Source: an uncultured Lachnoclostridium sp. (lineage in GTDB: Bacteria; Bacillota; Clostridia; Lachnospirales; Lachnospiraceae). From it: a stretch of 64,000 bases of DNA. Made by a program: the position numbers and the translations under genes. Below the pieces are notes generated by a model. The model was given only the letters and a program-made list of their open reading frames with translations. It was not told where the DNA came from and made no database searches. Positions 35,686-44,805 of this stretch are shown piece after piece (position 1 is the stretch's first letter; each line of letters begins with the position of its first letter). The stretch is from assembly GCA_946499505.1 (NCBI GenBank), contig CAMMSL010000005.1, positions 60,743-124,742 of the forward strand. Direction: 5' to 3'.

Positions 35686-36477
35686 ATGAAGATTGGATTT
35701 ATCGGTACAGGAAACATGGCAGGCGCTATTATGAGCGGTCTCATTAATAAAGGAATCTTTCAACCGGATGAGATCATCGGTTCTGATATCAGCGGACAGG
35801 GCAGACAGAACGCGAAAGACAATTACAGTATCTGCGTGACGGAGGACAACAGAGAGGCGGCATCGGCGGAAGTGCTTGTTCTCTCTGTAAAGCCCCAGTT
35901 TTACGCTGATACGATCGCAGAGATCCGGGATAGTATGACAGAAAAGCAGCTCGTCATTACAATCGCTCCGGGCAAGACGCTGAAATGGCTGGGAGAACAG
36001 TTCGGAAAGGAGATGAAGATCATCCGTACTATGCCTAATACTCCGGCTATGGTCGGGGAAGGCATGACAGCAGCATGCCCTAATGAATTCGTCACGGACG
36101 AAGAGCTGGGATACGCTCTGAAGATTCTGGGAGCATTCGGAAAAGTTGAGATTGTTCCCGAGAGGATCATGGATGCCGTCGTAGCTGTGAGCGGAAGCTC
36201 CCCTGCGTATGTGTTTATGCTGATCGAGGCGATGGCGGATGCCGCAGTCATGGAGGGAATGCCGAGAACACAGGCCTATAAATTCGCCGCACAGGCTGTA
36301 TACGGAAGCGCCAAAATGGTGCTGGAGACGGGAAAACATCCCGGCGAATTAAAGGATATGGTCTGTTCTCCGGCAGGCACGACCATCGGGGCGGTAAGGA
36401 TACTGGAAGAAAAAGGCTTCCGAAGCGCGGTTATTGAGGCAATGAAAGCGTGTGCGGATATCTCCGGAAAGATTTGA
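35686..36477 (+). CDS. proC: Pyrroline-5-carboxylate reductase
   Basis: 263 residues. It reduces pyrroline-5-carboxylate to L-proline with NAD(P)H. The N terminus MKIGFIGTGNMAGAIMSGL is the Rossmann motif; TMPNTPAMVGEGMTA and the C-terminal VCSPAGTTIGAVRILEEKGF are ProC signatures. Start ATG 35686 is 8 bases after AGGGAGG. The reductase next to hypD is the established arrangement for hydroxyproline use. Confidence 0.96.
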   Translation: MKIGFIGTGNMAGAIMSGLINKGIFQPDEIIGSDISGQGRQNAKDNYSICVTEDNREAASAEVLVLSVKPQFYADTIAEIRDSMTEKQLVITIAPGKTLKWLGEQFGKEMKIIRTMPNTPAMVGEGMTAACPNEFVTDEELGYALKILGAFGKVEIVPERIMDAVVAVSGSSPAYVFMLIEAMADAAVMEGMPRTQAYKFAAQAVYGSAKMVLETGKHPGELKDMVCSPAGTTIGAVRILEEKGFRSAVIEAMKACADISGKI

Positions 36478-36514
36478 GCCGGGGAATATATTTATCATTC
36501 AGGAGGAGATTAAC

Positions 36515-37741
36515 ATGAGATTAAAAGACACAGGACTGACAGTGCAGGACATTAAGGACAAAGTAAACAAATATATGATCGAGACATATGAGCGTTTTGA
36601 TTTCCTTGCAGAGACAGCAAAGGGAATGTACCTCTATGATGAGAAAGGAACTCCATATCTGGATTTTTACGGGGGAATTGCCGTGAATTCCGCAGGAAAC
36701 TGCAATGAGAAAGTTGTGGCTGCCATCAAGGATCAGGCAGATGATATTATGCACACGTTTAATTACCCATATACGATCCCTCAGGCGCTGCTGGCAGAGA
36801 AAATCTGTACGACGCTTGGCATGGACAAGATATTTTTCCAGAATTCCGGAACAGAGGCAAACGAAGCCATGATCAAGATGGCAAGAAAGTACGGCGTGGA
36901 AAAATACGGACCGCACAGATATAATATTGTTACTGCTTCTCAGTCATTCCATGGCAGGACGTTCGGCTCCATGAGTGCTACCGGCCAGCCGAATAATGCC
37001 TGTCAGATTGGATTCGGAGATATGACGCCCGGATTTACTTATGCTCCTTTCAATGATCTTAAGGCATTTGAAGATGCCTGTACAGAGGATACGATCGCAG
37101 TGATGATAGAGCCGGTACAGGGCGAAGGCGGAGTACATCCCGCTTCGGAAGAATTTATGAAAGGCCTGCGAAAATTGTGCGATGAGCGGGGAATGCTCCT
37201 GCTGCTGGATGAAGTACAGACCGGATGGTGCAGAACCGGTGCCGTCATGTCCTATATGAATTACGGCGTAAAACCGGATATCATATCTATGGCAAAGGCT
37301 ATGGGAGGCGGAGTGCCGATCGGCGCTATCTGTGCAACAGAAGAAGCTGCAAAAGCATTTACCATGGGATCCCACGGTACCACGTTCGGCGGAAATCCGC
37401 TGTGCTGCGCTGCAGCACTGGCTGAGATCGGAGAGCTTCTTGACAGAGATCTTGCCGGCAATGCAAAAGTCATGGGTGAGTACTTTATGAAAGAATTAGA
37501 GAAACTTCCTCATGTGAAAGAAGTCAGGGGACAGGGCCTGCTTGTGGGCGTAGAATTTGACGGTACGGTTAATGCCGTAGATATCAAGCATGGATGTCTC
37601 GACCGCAAACTTCTCGTCACAGCAATCGGAAGCAGTGTGATCCGTATGGTGCCTCCGCTGATCCTGACAAAGGAAGATTGCGACAAAGCATTTGATATCT
37701 TGAGAGATACGGTGGAAACACTGGCGGCTGGAAATAAATAA
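36515..37741 (+). CDS. Class III aminotransferase (ornithine/acetylornithine or 5-aminovalerate type)
   Basis: 408 residues, PLP-dependent. Features: FFQNSGTEANEAMIKMARKY (phosphate site), FHGRTFGSMSATGQ, IEPVQGEGGVHPA, LLLDEVQTGWCRTG (Asp to PLP N1), the Schiff-base Lys in ISMAKAMGGGVPIG, and THGTTFGGN-like GSHGTTFGGNPL. Start ATG 36515 has AGGAGGAG upstream. The family includes acetylornithine, ornithine and 4-aminobutyrate/5-aminovalerate aminotransferases. The context suggests either ornithine feeding pyrroline-5-carboxylate or deamination of 5-aminovalerate to glutarate semialdehyde; the sequence does not decide. Confidence 0.88.
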   Translation: MRLKDTGLTVQDIKDKVNKYMIETYERFDFLAETAKGMYLYDEKGTPYLDFYGGIAVNSAGNCNEKVVAAIKDQADDIMHTFNYPYTIPQALLAEKICTTLGMDKIFFQNSGTEANEAMIKMARKYGVEKYGPHRYNIVTASQSFHGRTFGSMSATGQPNNACQIGFGDMTPGFTYAPFNDLKAFEDACTEDTIAVMIEPVQGEGGVHPASEEFMKGLRKLCDERGMLLLLDEVQTGWCRTGAVMSYMNYGVKPDIISMAKAMGGGVPIGAICATEEAAKAFTMGSHGTTFGGNPLCCAAALAEIGELLDRDLAGNAKVMGEYFMKELEKLPHVKEVRGQGLLVGVEFDGTVNAVDIKHGCLDRKLLVTAIGSSVIRMVPPLILTKEDCDKAFDILRDTVETLAAGNK

Positions 37742-37772
37742 AATATTTTATCTAATAACAGGAGGAAACACA

Positions 37773-38927
37773 ATGTCGGATGAAAAAACAGAAAGATTGG
37801 ATTTTTCTTATTATCTTCCGGTAAATATCATTTTTGGATGTGGAAAGGCAGATCTTGCCGGGAGTCTGGCAAAGAAGTACGGAGAGAGGGCGCTGATCGT
37901 TACAGGGCAAAGCAGCGCAAAAAAATCCGGGCTGTATGACAGAGTCGCATCCAGTCTGGAACAGTCCGGAATGTCCCATCTGCTTTTTGACAAAGTTACA
38001 CAGAATCCTCTGACGACAACTGCGGAAGAGGGCGCTTCTCTTGCCAGAGAAAATAACTGTGACGTAATTATCGGAATCGGCGGGGGAAGTATTATGGACT
38101 GCGCGAAGGCCATCGCGTTCCTTGCAGTGAATAAAGGAGATATCAATGACTACATATATAACCGGCAGAAAAGTGAGAATGCACTGCCTCTGCTTCTGAT
38201 TCCAACTACATGCGGGACAGGATCAGAGGGAAATGGTTTCGCGGTGCTGACAAATCCGGAAAACGGAGATAAAAAATCTCTCCGCTGCAATGCGATCATA
38301 CCGAAAGTCTCCATTGCAGATCCGGAATGTATGATGACAATGCCGAAGAAAGTGCTCGCTTCTGTAGGTTTTGATGCCTTATGCCACTGTATGGAAGCGT
38401 ATACCTCAAAGAATGCCCAGCCCTTTACGGACGCACTGTGCGAATATGCAATGCGGCTGACGGCGGAAAATCTGGTAAGAGTCTATCATGGACAGGGTGA
38501 TACGTCAGCGTGGGAAAATCTGACGCTTGCAAGCACGATCGGCGGCATGGTGATCAATACAGCGGGAGTTACGCTTGCCCACGGAATGGAACATCCTGCA
38601 AGCGGATTGAAAAATATCGTACATGGACAGGGACTTGCGGCTCTTACACCGTCTGTGATCGAGGCATCACAGGAAGGTAATCCGGTAAAATTCAGAAAAA
38701 TATCAGAAATCCTGAGCGGCGGTACAGACACCGGTTGTGCTTCTGCAGTGCGAAAATTGCTGAAGGATCTGGAACTTGACTGTACGCTCTCGGATCTTGG
38801 GATACGGAAAGAAGATATTCCGTGGATGGCAGAAAACTGCATGAAAGTCTCGGCAGCTTCGGTTGCGGCGAATCCGGTCGTATTTACGGAGGAGGAGATT
38901 GCCGGGATCTATGAGAAAGCACTGTAA
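37773..38927 (+). CDS. Iron-containing alcohol dehydrogenase
   Basis: 384 residues. NAD(P) motif GIGGGSIMDCAKAIA; metal ligands are the Asp in VSIADPE and His residues in FDALCHCMEAYTS, LAHGMEHPASG and IVHGQGLAA. The family reduces aldehydes to alcohols. It is the last gene of the cluster. Reduction of glutarate semialdehyde to 5-hydroxyvalerate is an inference from the aminotransferase upstream; a role with the convergent diol dehydratase operon (propanal or 3-hydroxypropanal) is the alternative. Confidence 0.9.
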   Translation: MSDEKTERLDFSYYLPVNIIFGCGKADLAGSLAKKYGERALIVTGQSSAKKSGLYDRVASSLEQSGMSHLLFDKVTQNPLTTTAEEGASLARENNCDVIIGIGGGSIMDCAKAIAFLAVNKGDINDYIYNRQKSENALPLLLIPTTCGTGSEGNGFAVLTNPENGDKKSLRCNAIIPKVSIADPECMMTMPKKVLASVGFDALCHCMEAYTSKNAQPFTDALCEYAMRLTAENLVRVYHGQGDTSAWENLTLASTIGGMVINTAGVTLAHGMEHPASGLKNIVHGQGLAALTPSVIEASQEGNPVKFRKISEILSGGTDTGCASAVRKLLKDLELDCTLSDLGIRKEDIPWMAENCMKVSAASVAANPVVFTEEEIAGIYEKAL

Positions 38928-38964
38928 CTGACATTATTCCAATTTATTTTCTGTGTTCAATAAA

Positions 38965-39004
38965 ACAGGGAGAACCATACTTCATACAGTACGGTTCTCC
39001 CTGT
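38965..39004. terminator. Bidirectional terminator between the ADH and pdu-like operons
   Basis: ACAGGGAGAACC pairs with GGTTCTCCCTGT, extended by TAC/GTA across an A-C mismatch, between convergent genes. The minus-strand flank TTTTATT is the better T tract. Confidence 0.8.
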
Positions 39005-39009
39005 GCAGT

Positions 39010-39573
39010 TTATCGCATATCTTTTAAAATATTCCTCACAACCTGATCCTGTATCCCGTCTGTTTTTTCATTCTGCACACGGTAATCAGCATACCGTGCA
39101 CACATATACAGATAGTCAGACAGCCGGTTGATATACTGGATTGCTTTGGCGTCCGCCCCATAGTTCTGTTCTACTTTGCGGAAACGTCTCTCGGCGCGTC
39201 TGGTAACAGATCTCGCAACGTCGAGCCTTGCGGACAGCTCACAGCCTCCATACAGGACAAAGTCTTTGATGCGGGGGAAGGAATTCTCAATCCGGTCGAT
39301 CTCTTCCTCAAGGGTCTTCGTTTCATCGTGTGAGAAACGGTAATCAAGATTTCTCGGATCAGCCACACCTGCCATGATCTGCATCAGATTTCTCTGGATG
39401 TGGGACAGGTCCTCTTTCAGAGCGGCGTCTGCGAGAACTTTTGCCAGTCCGATGAAACTGTTCAGTTCGTCAATTGTTCCCACAAGTTCGATCCGGTCGT
39501 CAGACTTTGAAACACTGATGCCGTTCATCAGGGAAGTGGTGCCCCGGTCCCCGTTTCTGGTATAGATATTCAT
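39010..39573 (-). CDS. PduO-type cob(I)alamin adenosyltransferase
   Basis: 187 residues. It transfers the adenosyl group from ATP to cob(I)alamin to make coenzyme B12, needed by the diol dehydratase upstream. Signatures: YTRNGDRGTTSLMNG at the N terminus, VGTIDELNSFIGLA, and the ATP-site SARLDVARSVTRRAERR with NRLSDYLYMCARY. ATG overlaps the end of the reactivase small subunit by 4 bases. Last gene of the operon. Confidence 0.94.
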   Translation of the reverse strand: MNIYTRNGDRGTTSLMNGISVSKSDDRIELVGTIDELNSFIGLAKVLADAALKEDLSHIQRNLMQIMAGVADPRNLDYRFSHDETKTLEEEIDRIENSFPRIKDFVLYGGCELSARLDVARSVTRRAERRFRKVEQNYGADAKAIQYINRLSDYLYMCARYADYRVQNEKTDGIQDQVVRNILKDMR

Positions 39574-39914
39574 GATCTGTATTCCTCCTTAAACGGCAGT
39601 TTCTTGATCGCCCGAGCACTGTTTGCGCCGATATTGCGGCACTGTGCACGGCTTGGCGTAAGATAGCTCTCGATATTGCGGCCTTTCTCCAGCCCGCGCA
39701 TTTTCAGGCACACTGCGGTGCCGAAGATTCCGACTCCGGAACCGAGCATAGAATCCCGCGCCGCCTTGTATGCCAGCTTTTCCATGCATTCGTCCGGCAT
39801 TTCGGTGGTGTCATAGAAGACGCCTTCCTCCTCGATTCCGGCGCAGACTTCCTTCAAAACAGCGGGGTCAGCCTCATGTGTGTAAATATATATAGAAGGT
39901 CTTTTAATAATCAA
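39570..39914 (-). CDS. Diol dehydratase reactivase, small subunit
   Basis: 114 residues similar to DdrB/PduH, which with the large subunit exchanges damaged cobalamin out of the dehydratase. N terminus RPSIYIYTHEADPAVLKEVC, conserved GSGVGIFG and a C-terminal SRAQCRNIGANSARAIKKLP. It lies 2 bases after the large subunit gene. Confidence 0.9.
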   Translation of the reverse strand: MIIKRPSIYIYTHEADPAVLKEVCAGIEEEGVFYDTTEMPDECMEKLAYKAARDSMLGSGVGIFGTAVCLKMRGLEKGRNIESYLTPSRAQCRNIGANSARAIKKLPFKEEYRS

Positions 39915-39916
39915 AA

Positions 39917-41734
39917 TCAGCCCTCCATTTCTCCGATATAGGAGAGCACCAGTCCGGTGGCAACGGCGTTTCGCGGACCTTCGGTACCGCGGATATTCCC
40001 GCGCCCGCAGACGATGCGGTAATCCGTAAATGCCTCCATCAGCATCTCAGGTATCTCGAAATCCTCTGCCGATCCTCCTACGAGGACAACAGTGGAAATA
40101 TTTCTCAGATTATGATCTGGGGCAACTTTTTTAAGTGCCCGGAATGCATTTGTCACAAAGACTTTGCGTTTTGCCTCACGGCGTACCTGAACGATCTTCT
40201 CCATGGGGATCTCCTCCTCGATACGGATGAGCCCGTTCTCGGTGAGCAGGACGACACGCCCGAAAAATCTGGGATCAATGGATTCGTCCACAAAAGTCAT
40301 CTGTCCGTTTTCCATGCGCATATGGAAGAGGCTTTCCACCTTGGCAAGCGGATATTTCTTGATCTCCTCTGCAATATGGCGGTCACTTAAGCCAAGCTCG
40401 GTCTGGATCAGCATGGATACCAATTCTCCGGCCCCTGCCTGATGGGTCAGGTTAACATTGCCGTTTTCGTCTATGATAGCGGCATCCGTGGAGCCGCCTC
40501 CCATGTCAAGGATAGCAAGAGGCAGTTTTGTGCCCGGTGTAGTCAGGGCTCCGAGACTGGCCATAACAGCTTCTACACCTGCGACTTTTACATCGGTTCC
40601 CAGCTCTGTCACAAGTCTTGAGGCAATCTCCTGCATGGGAAGTTTCTGTGTCTTGACCATGGCTGCAATGCCCACTGCCTTTTCCAGACAAGTCTCGCCT
40701 GCAAGGGCGCCTGAGATAAGGACCGGTGCCAGTGTATCGACGGCAAGGATATCGGTGATACGGATATCTGCTTCATCGCTTTTATCCAGCTCGCTCATGC
40801 CGGTGCGGATGCGGGAAAGCATATTTCCTACATTAGTATCGGGCTGACCGCTGATATCTCGGATGTCACCTGCATCCTCTGCGGCTGCCATGATCTTTTC
40901 CGCGCCTTCGTCAAGGCTGATCGTAACATTTTTATCTCCGTAAAAATAAATCTCTCCTGCCGGGAGTACATTTTCATGAATATTTCCGCCCGGCGTCTTC
41001 AGTACAACGGCACTGCGCTTGCCGATCAGGCTCTTGGCGATCGGTGTGATAGTACGCGTCTCATCTGCGGTGAGTCTCAGAAGAGTGGCAATGCCGTAAG
41101 GATTGGAGAGCATGCGGATCGTCTGTCCCGGAAGCGCCACTTCAATAGCAGCAGGAACACCGTCCGGAAGCCGGTCGATCCGCCGCACTTCATCGATGAT
41201 CGGTATCTCCTTGTGGATACGGTTTTCTACAAGAACAGCCTCGTCCGCCTGCAGAATAATGCCGACAATATCGATCTCATTATGCTGGTTCACGACTGCA
41301 GCCACTTCCTCGTAGCTGTGCTCTGACGATGCGGCAAGGATGTATGCGGTACCCGATACGGCCCGGGAGATATTTTCAATCAGGAGAATCTCACCGACTG
41401 CCTGCCCTGCTCCTGCCGGAGTGGACGGATTATGCCCGATCATGGATGAGTCCGTGATCACAGTCTCGGTCAGTGTTTCCATGGCAGTGTCTCCGATGAC
41501 CGGTGCGGCTTCGTTGAGCCGTACAAGATCGATATCGGAAGTCTCGCGCCCGATCCGGCTCATTGCCAGCTTGAGCGCATTCTTTACGGAATAGACATTC
41601 TCGATGGTCCCTTTTGTGCCTGTGGTCGGACAGGAAGCACTGGTGAGAAATGTGACATTTCCTCTGTCAGTTACTTCGCCCACGCAGACTTCAGTTGTGG
41701 AATTTCCTATATCAACTCCTGCGATATAACTCAA
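39917..41734 (-). CDS. Diol dehydratase reactivase, ATPase large subunit
   Basis: 605 residues of the DdrA/PduG family with an actin/Hsp70-like ATPase fold. MSYIAGVDIGNSTTEVCVGE is the phosphate-1 loop, LAILDMGGGSTDAAIIDENG the phosphate-2 loop, and VVLVGGSAEDFEIPEM the adenosine motif. It reactivates the B12 enzyme using ATP. Overlaps pduE by 4 bases. Confidence 0.95.
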   Translation of the reverse strand: MSYIAGVDIGNSTTEVCVGEVTDRGNVTFLTSASCPTTGTKGTIENVYSVKNALKLAMSRIGRETSDIDLVRLNEAAPVIGDTAMETLTETVITDSSMIGHNPSTPAGAGQAVGEILLIENISRAVSGTAYILAASSEHSYEEVAAVVNQHNEIDIVGIILQADEAVLVENRIHKEIPIIDEVRRIDRLPDGVPAAIEVALPGQTIRMLSNPYGIATLLRLTADETRTITPIAKSLIGKRSAVVLKTPGGNIHENVLPAGEIYFYGDKNVTISLDEGAEKIMAAAEDAGDIRDISGQPDTNVGNMLSRIRTGMSELDKSDEADIRITDILAVDTLAPVLISGALAGETCLEKAVGIAAMVKTQKLPMQEIASRLVTELGTDVKVAGVEAVMASLGALTTPGTKLPLAILDMGGGSTDAAIIDENGNVNLTHQAGAGELVSMLIQTELGLSDRHIAEEIKKYPLAKVESLFHMRMENGQMTFVDESIDPRFFGRVVLLTENGLIRIEEEIPMEKIVQVRREAKRKVFVTNAFRALKKVAPDHNLRNISTVVLVGGSAEDFEIPEMLMEAFTDYRIVCGRGNIRGTEGPRNAVATGLVLSYIGEMEG

Positions 41735-42123
41735 AGTAATATTCCTCTCTTTTCATACACCTCTGCCGCTTCCATGACAAGGCGCGCGCAGTTCTTTGCG
41801 TTGTATTTTTCAAGAAGCTCCTGCGCCATCATGACCAGTTCCAGTTTTGTGGAGCGGTTCGGGCGCAGTTTGTCGTACATTTTCAGGATCACATCATCCG
41901 GCACGTCTACAAGTTCGGCGGCGCGTTCAAAATTTTTCTCCATGGGGGCGTTGTCTGCTTCCATTGCCACCTGTCCCTGCGCTTTCAGGATTTCCTTTGA
42001 AATCTTGATATCGTCCGGTGCTACATGGTCTTTCATTACTTCATCCAGTGTAATATCAGTAAATTTCTTGCCGGTCTTGGATGTAATATTATCTTTTTCG
42101 TGTTCTGCTAAAGGATATCTCAT
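41731..42123 (-). CDS. pduE: Diol/glycerol dehydratase small subunit
   Basis: 130 residues. It begins directly at RYPLAEHEKD, the start of the conserved core, and contains NFERAAELVDVPDDVILKMY and LRPNRSTKLELVMMAQ. It lacks the roughly 35-residue N-terminal extension that Salmonella PduE has for microcompartment targeting. Four-base overlap with the reactivase gene. Confidence 0.95.
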   Translation of the reverse strand: MRYPLAEHEKDNITSKTGKKFTDITLDEVMKDHVAPDDIKISKEILKAQGQVAMEADNAPMEKNFERAAELVDVPDDVILKMYDKLRPNRSTKLELVMMAQELLEKYNAKNCARLVMEAAEVYEKRGILL

Positions 42124-42819
42124 TTATCTGCCCTCCCATTCAACTGCGCCGACTTCCGGGTCAAGCTGTTCGGTCTCTGCAATGTGCATGATCGCTGCCT
42201 TTACCTGATAGCGCGGTCTGGACATCGGATCGTTTGTACAGGGAATCGGAACAACCTGCTCGCCTTTCACATATTTCGCCGCGTTCTGTCCAATCTGGCG
42301 GTATGTCTCAAGCGTCATGAGCGGCGCCTGCGGGAACAGTTCCAGATTGGAGAGAGGGTAGAGGTCTTTCTGGTGGATGACCGTCGTTCCTTTGGACTGG
42401 ATGCCGATGCCGATTCCGGACCCGGACAGTTTCGCTGCCTCCAGTGCCATGAAACATACATCCGATGTATCGAGGATCTTTACGACTCGCGGGATCATTC
42501 CCTCCTCTTCGATACCTGCCTTTACATTGCGGAGCACGTCATCCAGCGGGATGCCGCAGATGGTCTTTTTGATCTCCTTCTGGAAGGCTGCGCCGACTCC
42601 GATAACAACCTCTTTCGGATCTGTTCCTTTCTTTGCGCGGGGATAAGAAGCATAAGAAGTCTTTTCCTCGTTGATGCGTTCTCTTCCTGCGAGGGAAGGC
42701 ATCTTCCCGGCAGAAGGAACTGATGCAGTGTCTCCTGCTGAAGAGGAGACGCCGGACTGTGACATCTGGCTTAAAACTGCGTTGGTGATCTGTTTTACTA
42801 ATTCTTCGCTGATCTGCAT
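42124..42819 (-). CDS. pduD: Diol/glycerol dehydratase medium subunit
   Basis: 231 residues. The core has [38 protein letters not shown] and [18 protein letters not shown]. The N terminus, [20 protein letters not shown], is an amphipathic helix followed by a Ser/Gly/Ala/Pro linker (to about residue 50). This closely parallels the encapsulation peptide of Salmonella PduD, so the enzyme may be packed into a microcompartment. Confidence 0.95.
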   Translation of the reverse strand: MQISEELVKQITNAVLSQMSQSGVSSSAGDTASVPSAGKMPSLAGRERINEEKTSYASYPRAKKGTDPKEVVIGVGAAFQKEIKKTICGIPLDDVLRNVKAGIEEEGMIPRVVKILDTSDVCFMALEAAKLSGSGIGIGIQSKGTTVIHQKDLYPLSNLELFPQAPLMTLETYRQIGQNAAKYVKGEQVVPIPCTNDPMSRPRYQVKAAIMHIAETEQLDPEVGAVEWEGR

Positions 42820-42837
42820 GATTTTGTCTCCTCCCTT

Positions 42838-44502
42838 CTATATGTCATACGGATTGATGATATGCGGAATCTGCTTGATCTCTTCCCAGCGGTCGCCGTC
42901 TACGCGGTAGCCGGTTCCCGGTCCCATATAGTCGTTCGGAGTGTTGACTCCGGACATTACATGGAAGTCTTTGTCAAGAATCGCTGCTGTCTGCATATAA
43001 TCGCCTGCAACACGCTGTTTCAGCATATTCAGTACGCTTGCGGCTACATCTTCGAATCCGGTCTCTGCCAGTGCTTTTACTACATCGATGCCGGTGATGC
43101 CGCGTTTGAGCACGTCTTCGGCTGCTGCAAGATCTGCGGTAACATCGCGGGGCAGCGTGTCCTTGCTGCCGTGGGCATAAGTTACAGCTTCCACCTGCTC
43201 GTCCGTTACCGGAGAGAGGTTCAGGTTGCGGAATACAGCCTGCACAGCACGTGCAGCTTTGTTTCTCACATGGATCACCTGTTCTTCTGTGACAGGTTTG
43301 AGTCCGCCGTCTACCTGCATATCTCTCTGAAGTACGTTATAGTCGTCAAAGTCCTCTGCATCAAAGTTGGAACCGGCAAACATGTTATCGTAGTTCGGCT
43401 CTGCCGCATATCCCGAGAAGATGAAGTCTGTTCCCGGAAGGAATTCAAGCATCGTCCTTGCGGTACGTCTCATATCCGAGTTGGAGAAGCTCTGGTCATT
43501 GGAAGAAGCACATTCCAGACCGAGGAGTGCTGCCACAAGGTTCTCTGAGAGAACTTCACGGATACCTGCCGGTACGGATCCGGTCACACCGATACAGCTT
43601 ACGGAACCGTTCTGGATTCCCTGACTTCCCGCGCCCTTTGTCACGAACAGGCAGCGGCATTCCAGATAGAGCATGGATTTCTTCTCGCTGCTTCCCATGA
43701 GCACTTCGGAGCCGGAGCCTGAAGTGAAACGGACCTTCAGTCCGCGGGAGGCATATGCGGAGTTCAAAAATGCTTTGGAATACGGGGTATCATCCCCATC
43801 GATAAATACTTTTTCTGTTCCATATACAGACAGTGTCTCTGCATAAGTGGTCAGTCCGCGGATACCAAGTTCAAGCTCTGTAGCCTCCTCTGCGGAACAC
43901 TGTGTAAGTACGCCCGGACGTCCTGCCTGTGAACCGATCAGAAGAGCCATGGCGCTTAAAGGAGCGTAGCGCGCAACACCCATAGTCGTCTCTTCTTCGG
44001 CGAATCCTCTCAGCGCGCCCTCAGCGGCGTCTGCGGCAATCTGTACCGGATCGTCTTTCAGGTTTGTAATGTGAGCCTGATTGCCGGGGGTTCTTCTGGC
44101 GCGGATCTTCTGCATTCCCATCATGAGTTCTACTACATTCAGATGGTTCATGACCTCTGTCATCTTTGCAGGTGTAATGCCTGAGATGAGTTCAAGGATT
44201 TCTTTTCTGGATACGTTGATGTCTACGATCATCCTCGCGATCTCAAGAGAAGATACTGCCATTGATTTCTCGGCCCGGTCGATGTTGATAGCGTAATCGG
44301 CGATGAACTGGTCGATAAAGTCGAAATCTTCACGGCTTTTACCGTCCAGTTCTACGATCTTTCCATCCACAACTTTAACAGAGGGTTTCGGATCGTAGGG
44401 ACTGCTCATCGCAACAAAGCCCATCTCCGGCCACTCATTGATGTAGCCGTCCAGATTGACCGGACGGGCATCCAGTGCTTCAATTCGTTTTGAACGTTTC
44501 AT
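42838..44502 (-). CDS. pduC: Coenzyme B12-dependent diol/glycerol dehydratase large subunit
   Basis: 554 residues, the same length as Salmonella PduC. It converts 1,2-propanediol to propanal or glycerol to 3-hydroxypropanal by a radical mechanism. The TIM-barrel body includes MGMQKIRARRTPGNQAHITN, GFAEEETTMGVARYAPL, SGSGSEVLMG and LGLECASSNDQSFSN. I start it at ATG 44502 (MKRSKRIEALDARPVNLDGY) with AAGGAGAG upstream; the frame open to 44724 crosses the promoter. First gene of the operon. Diol versus glycerol preference cannot be read by eye. Confidence 0.95.
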   Translation of the reverse strand: MKRSKRIEALDARPVNLDGYINEWPEMGFVAMSSPYDPKPSVKVVDGKIVELDGKSREDFDFIDQFIADYAINIDRAEKSMAVSSLEIARMIVDINVSRKEILELISGITPAKMTEVMNHLNVVELMMGMQKIRARRTPGNQAHITNLKDDPVQIAADAAEGALRGFAEEETTMGVARYAPLSAMALLIGSQAGRPGVLTQCSAEEATELELGIRGLTTYAETLSVYGTEKVFIDGDDTPYSKAFLNSAYASRGLKVRFTSGSGSEVLMGSSEKKSMLYLECRCLFVTKGAGSQGIQNGSVSCIGVTGSVPAGIREVLSENLVAALLGLECASSNDQSFSNSDMRRTARTMLEFLPGTDFIFSGYAAEPNYDNMFAGSNFDAEDFDDYNVLQRDMQVDGGLKPVTEEQVIHVRNKAARAVQAVFRNLNLSPVTDEQVEAVTYAHGSKDTLPRDVTADLAAAEDVLKRGITGIDVVKALAETGFEDVAASVLNMLKQRVAGDYMQTAAILDKDFHVMSGVNTPNDYMGPGTGYRVDGDRWEEIKQIPHIINPYDI

Positions 44503-44629
44503 ATTGCTTTCTCTCCTTGCGGTTTGGTCTGCACATATATCTGTAAGATGCGTGTGCATAATATCCCATATATTGGTGTTTTCGCAGGTCCGCCTGCTAA
44601 ATATGCGCAAACGGGCATTTCTAATACTG

Positions 44630-44671
44630 ATTATACTATAACCACAGGCAAATGGCAACATGATAATGTTG
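44630..44671 (-). promoter_or_regulatory. Promoter and palindrome of the diol dehydratase operon
   Basis: On the minus strand TTGCCA (44658-44653), 17 bases, TATAAT (44635-44630). The palindrome CAACATGATAATGTTG (44656-44671) touches the -35 box, a likely operator. The leader is about 120 bases. Several CCACA repeats lie further upstream (44685-44731). Confidence 0.65.
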
Positions 44672-44738
44672 AAATGTGGCAAAAACCCACAACAAAGAAA
44701 AAGGAAAACCACATAAAACCACAAAAAATGGCATCGAC

Positions 44739-44766
44739 TTTACATTCCCGAATAAAATGATAAAAT
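44739..44766 (+). promoter_or_regulatory. Promoter of the M20 amidohydrolase gene
   Basis: TTTACA at 44739, 16-base spacer, TAAAAT at 44761, about 40 bases before the start. Divergent from the diol dehydratase promoter. Confidence 0.6.
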
Positions 44767-44805
44767 CTAAATGATGCTATCAAAAGTAAAAGGGATGTGA
44801 TATTT

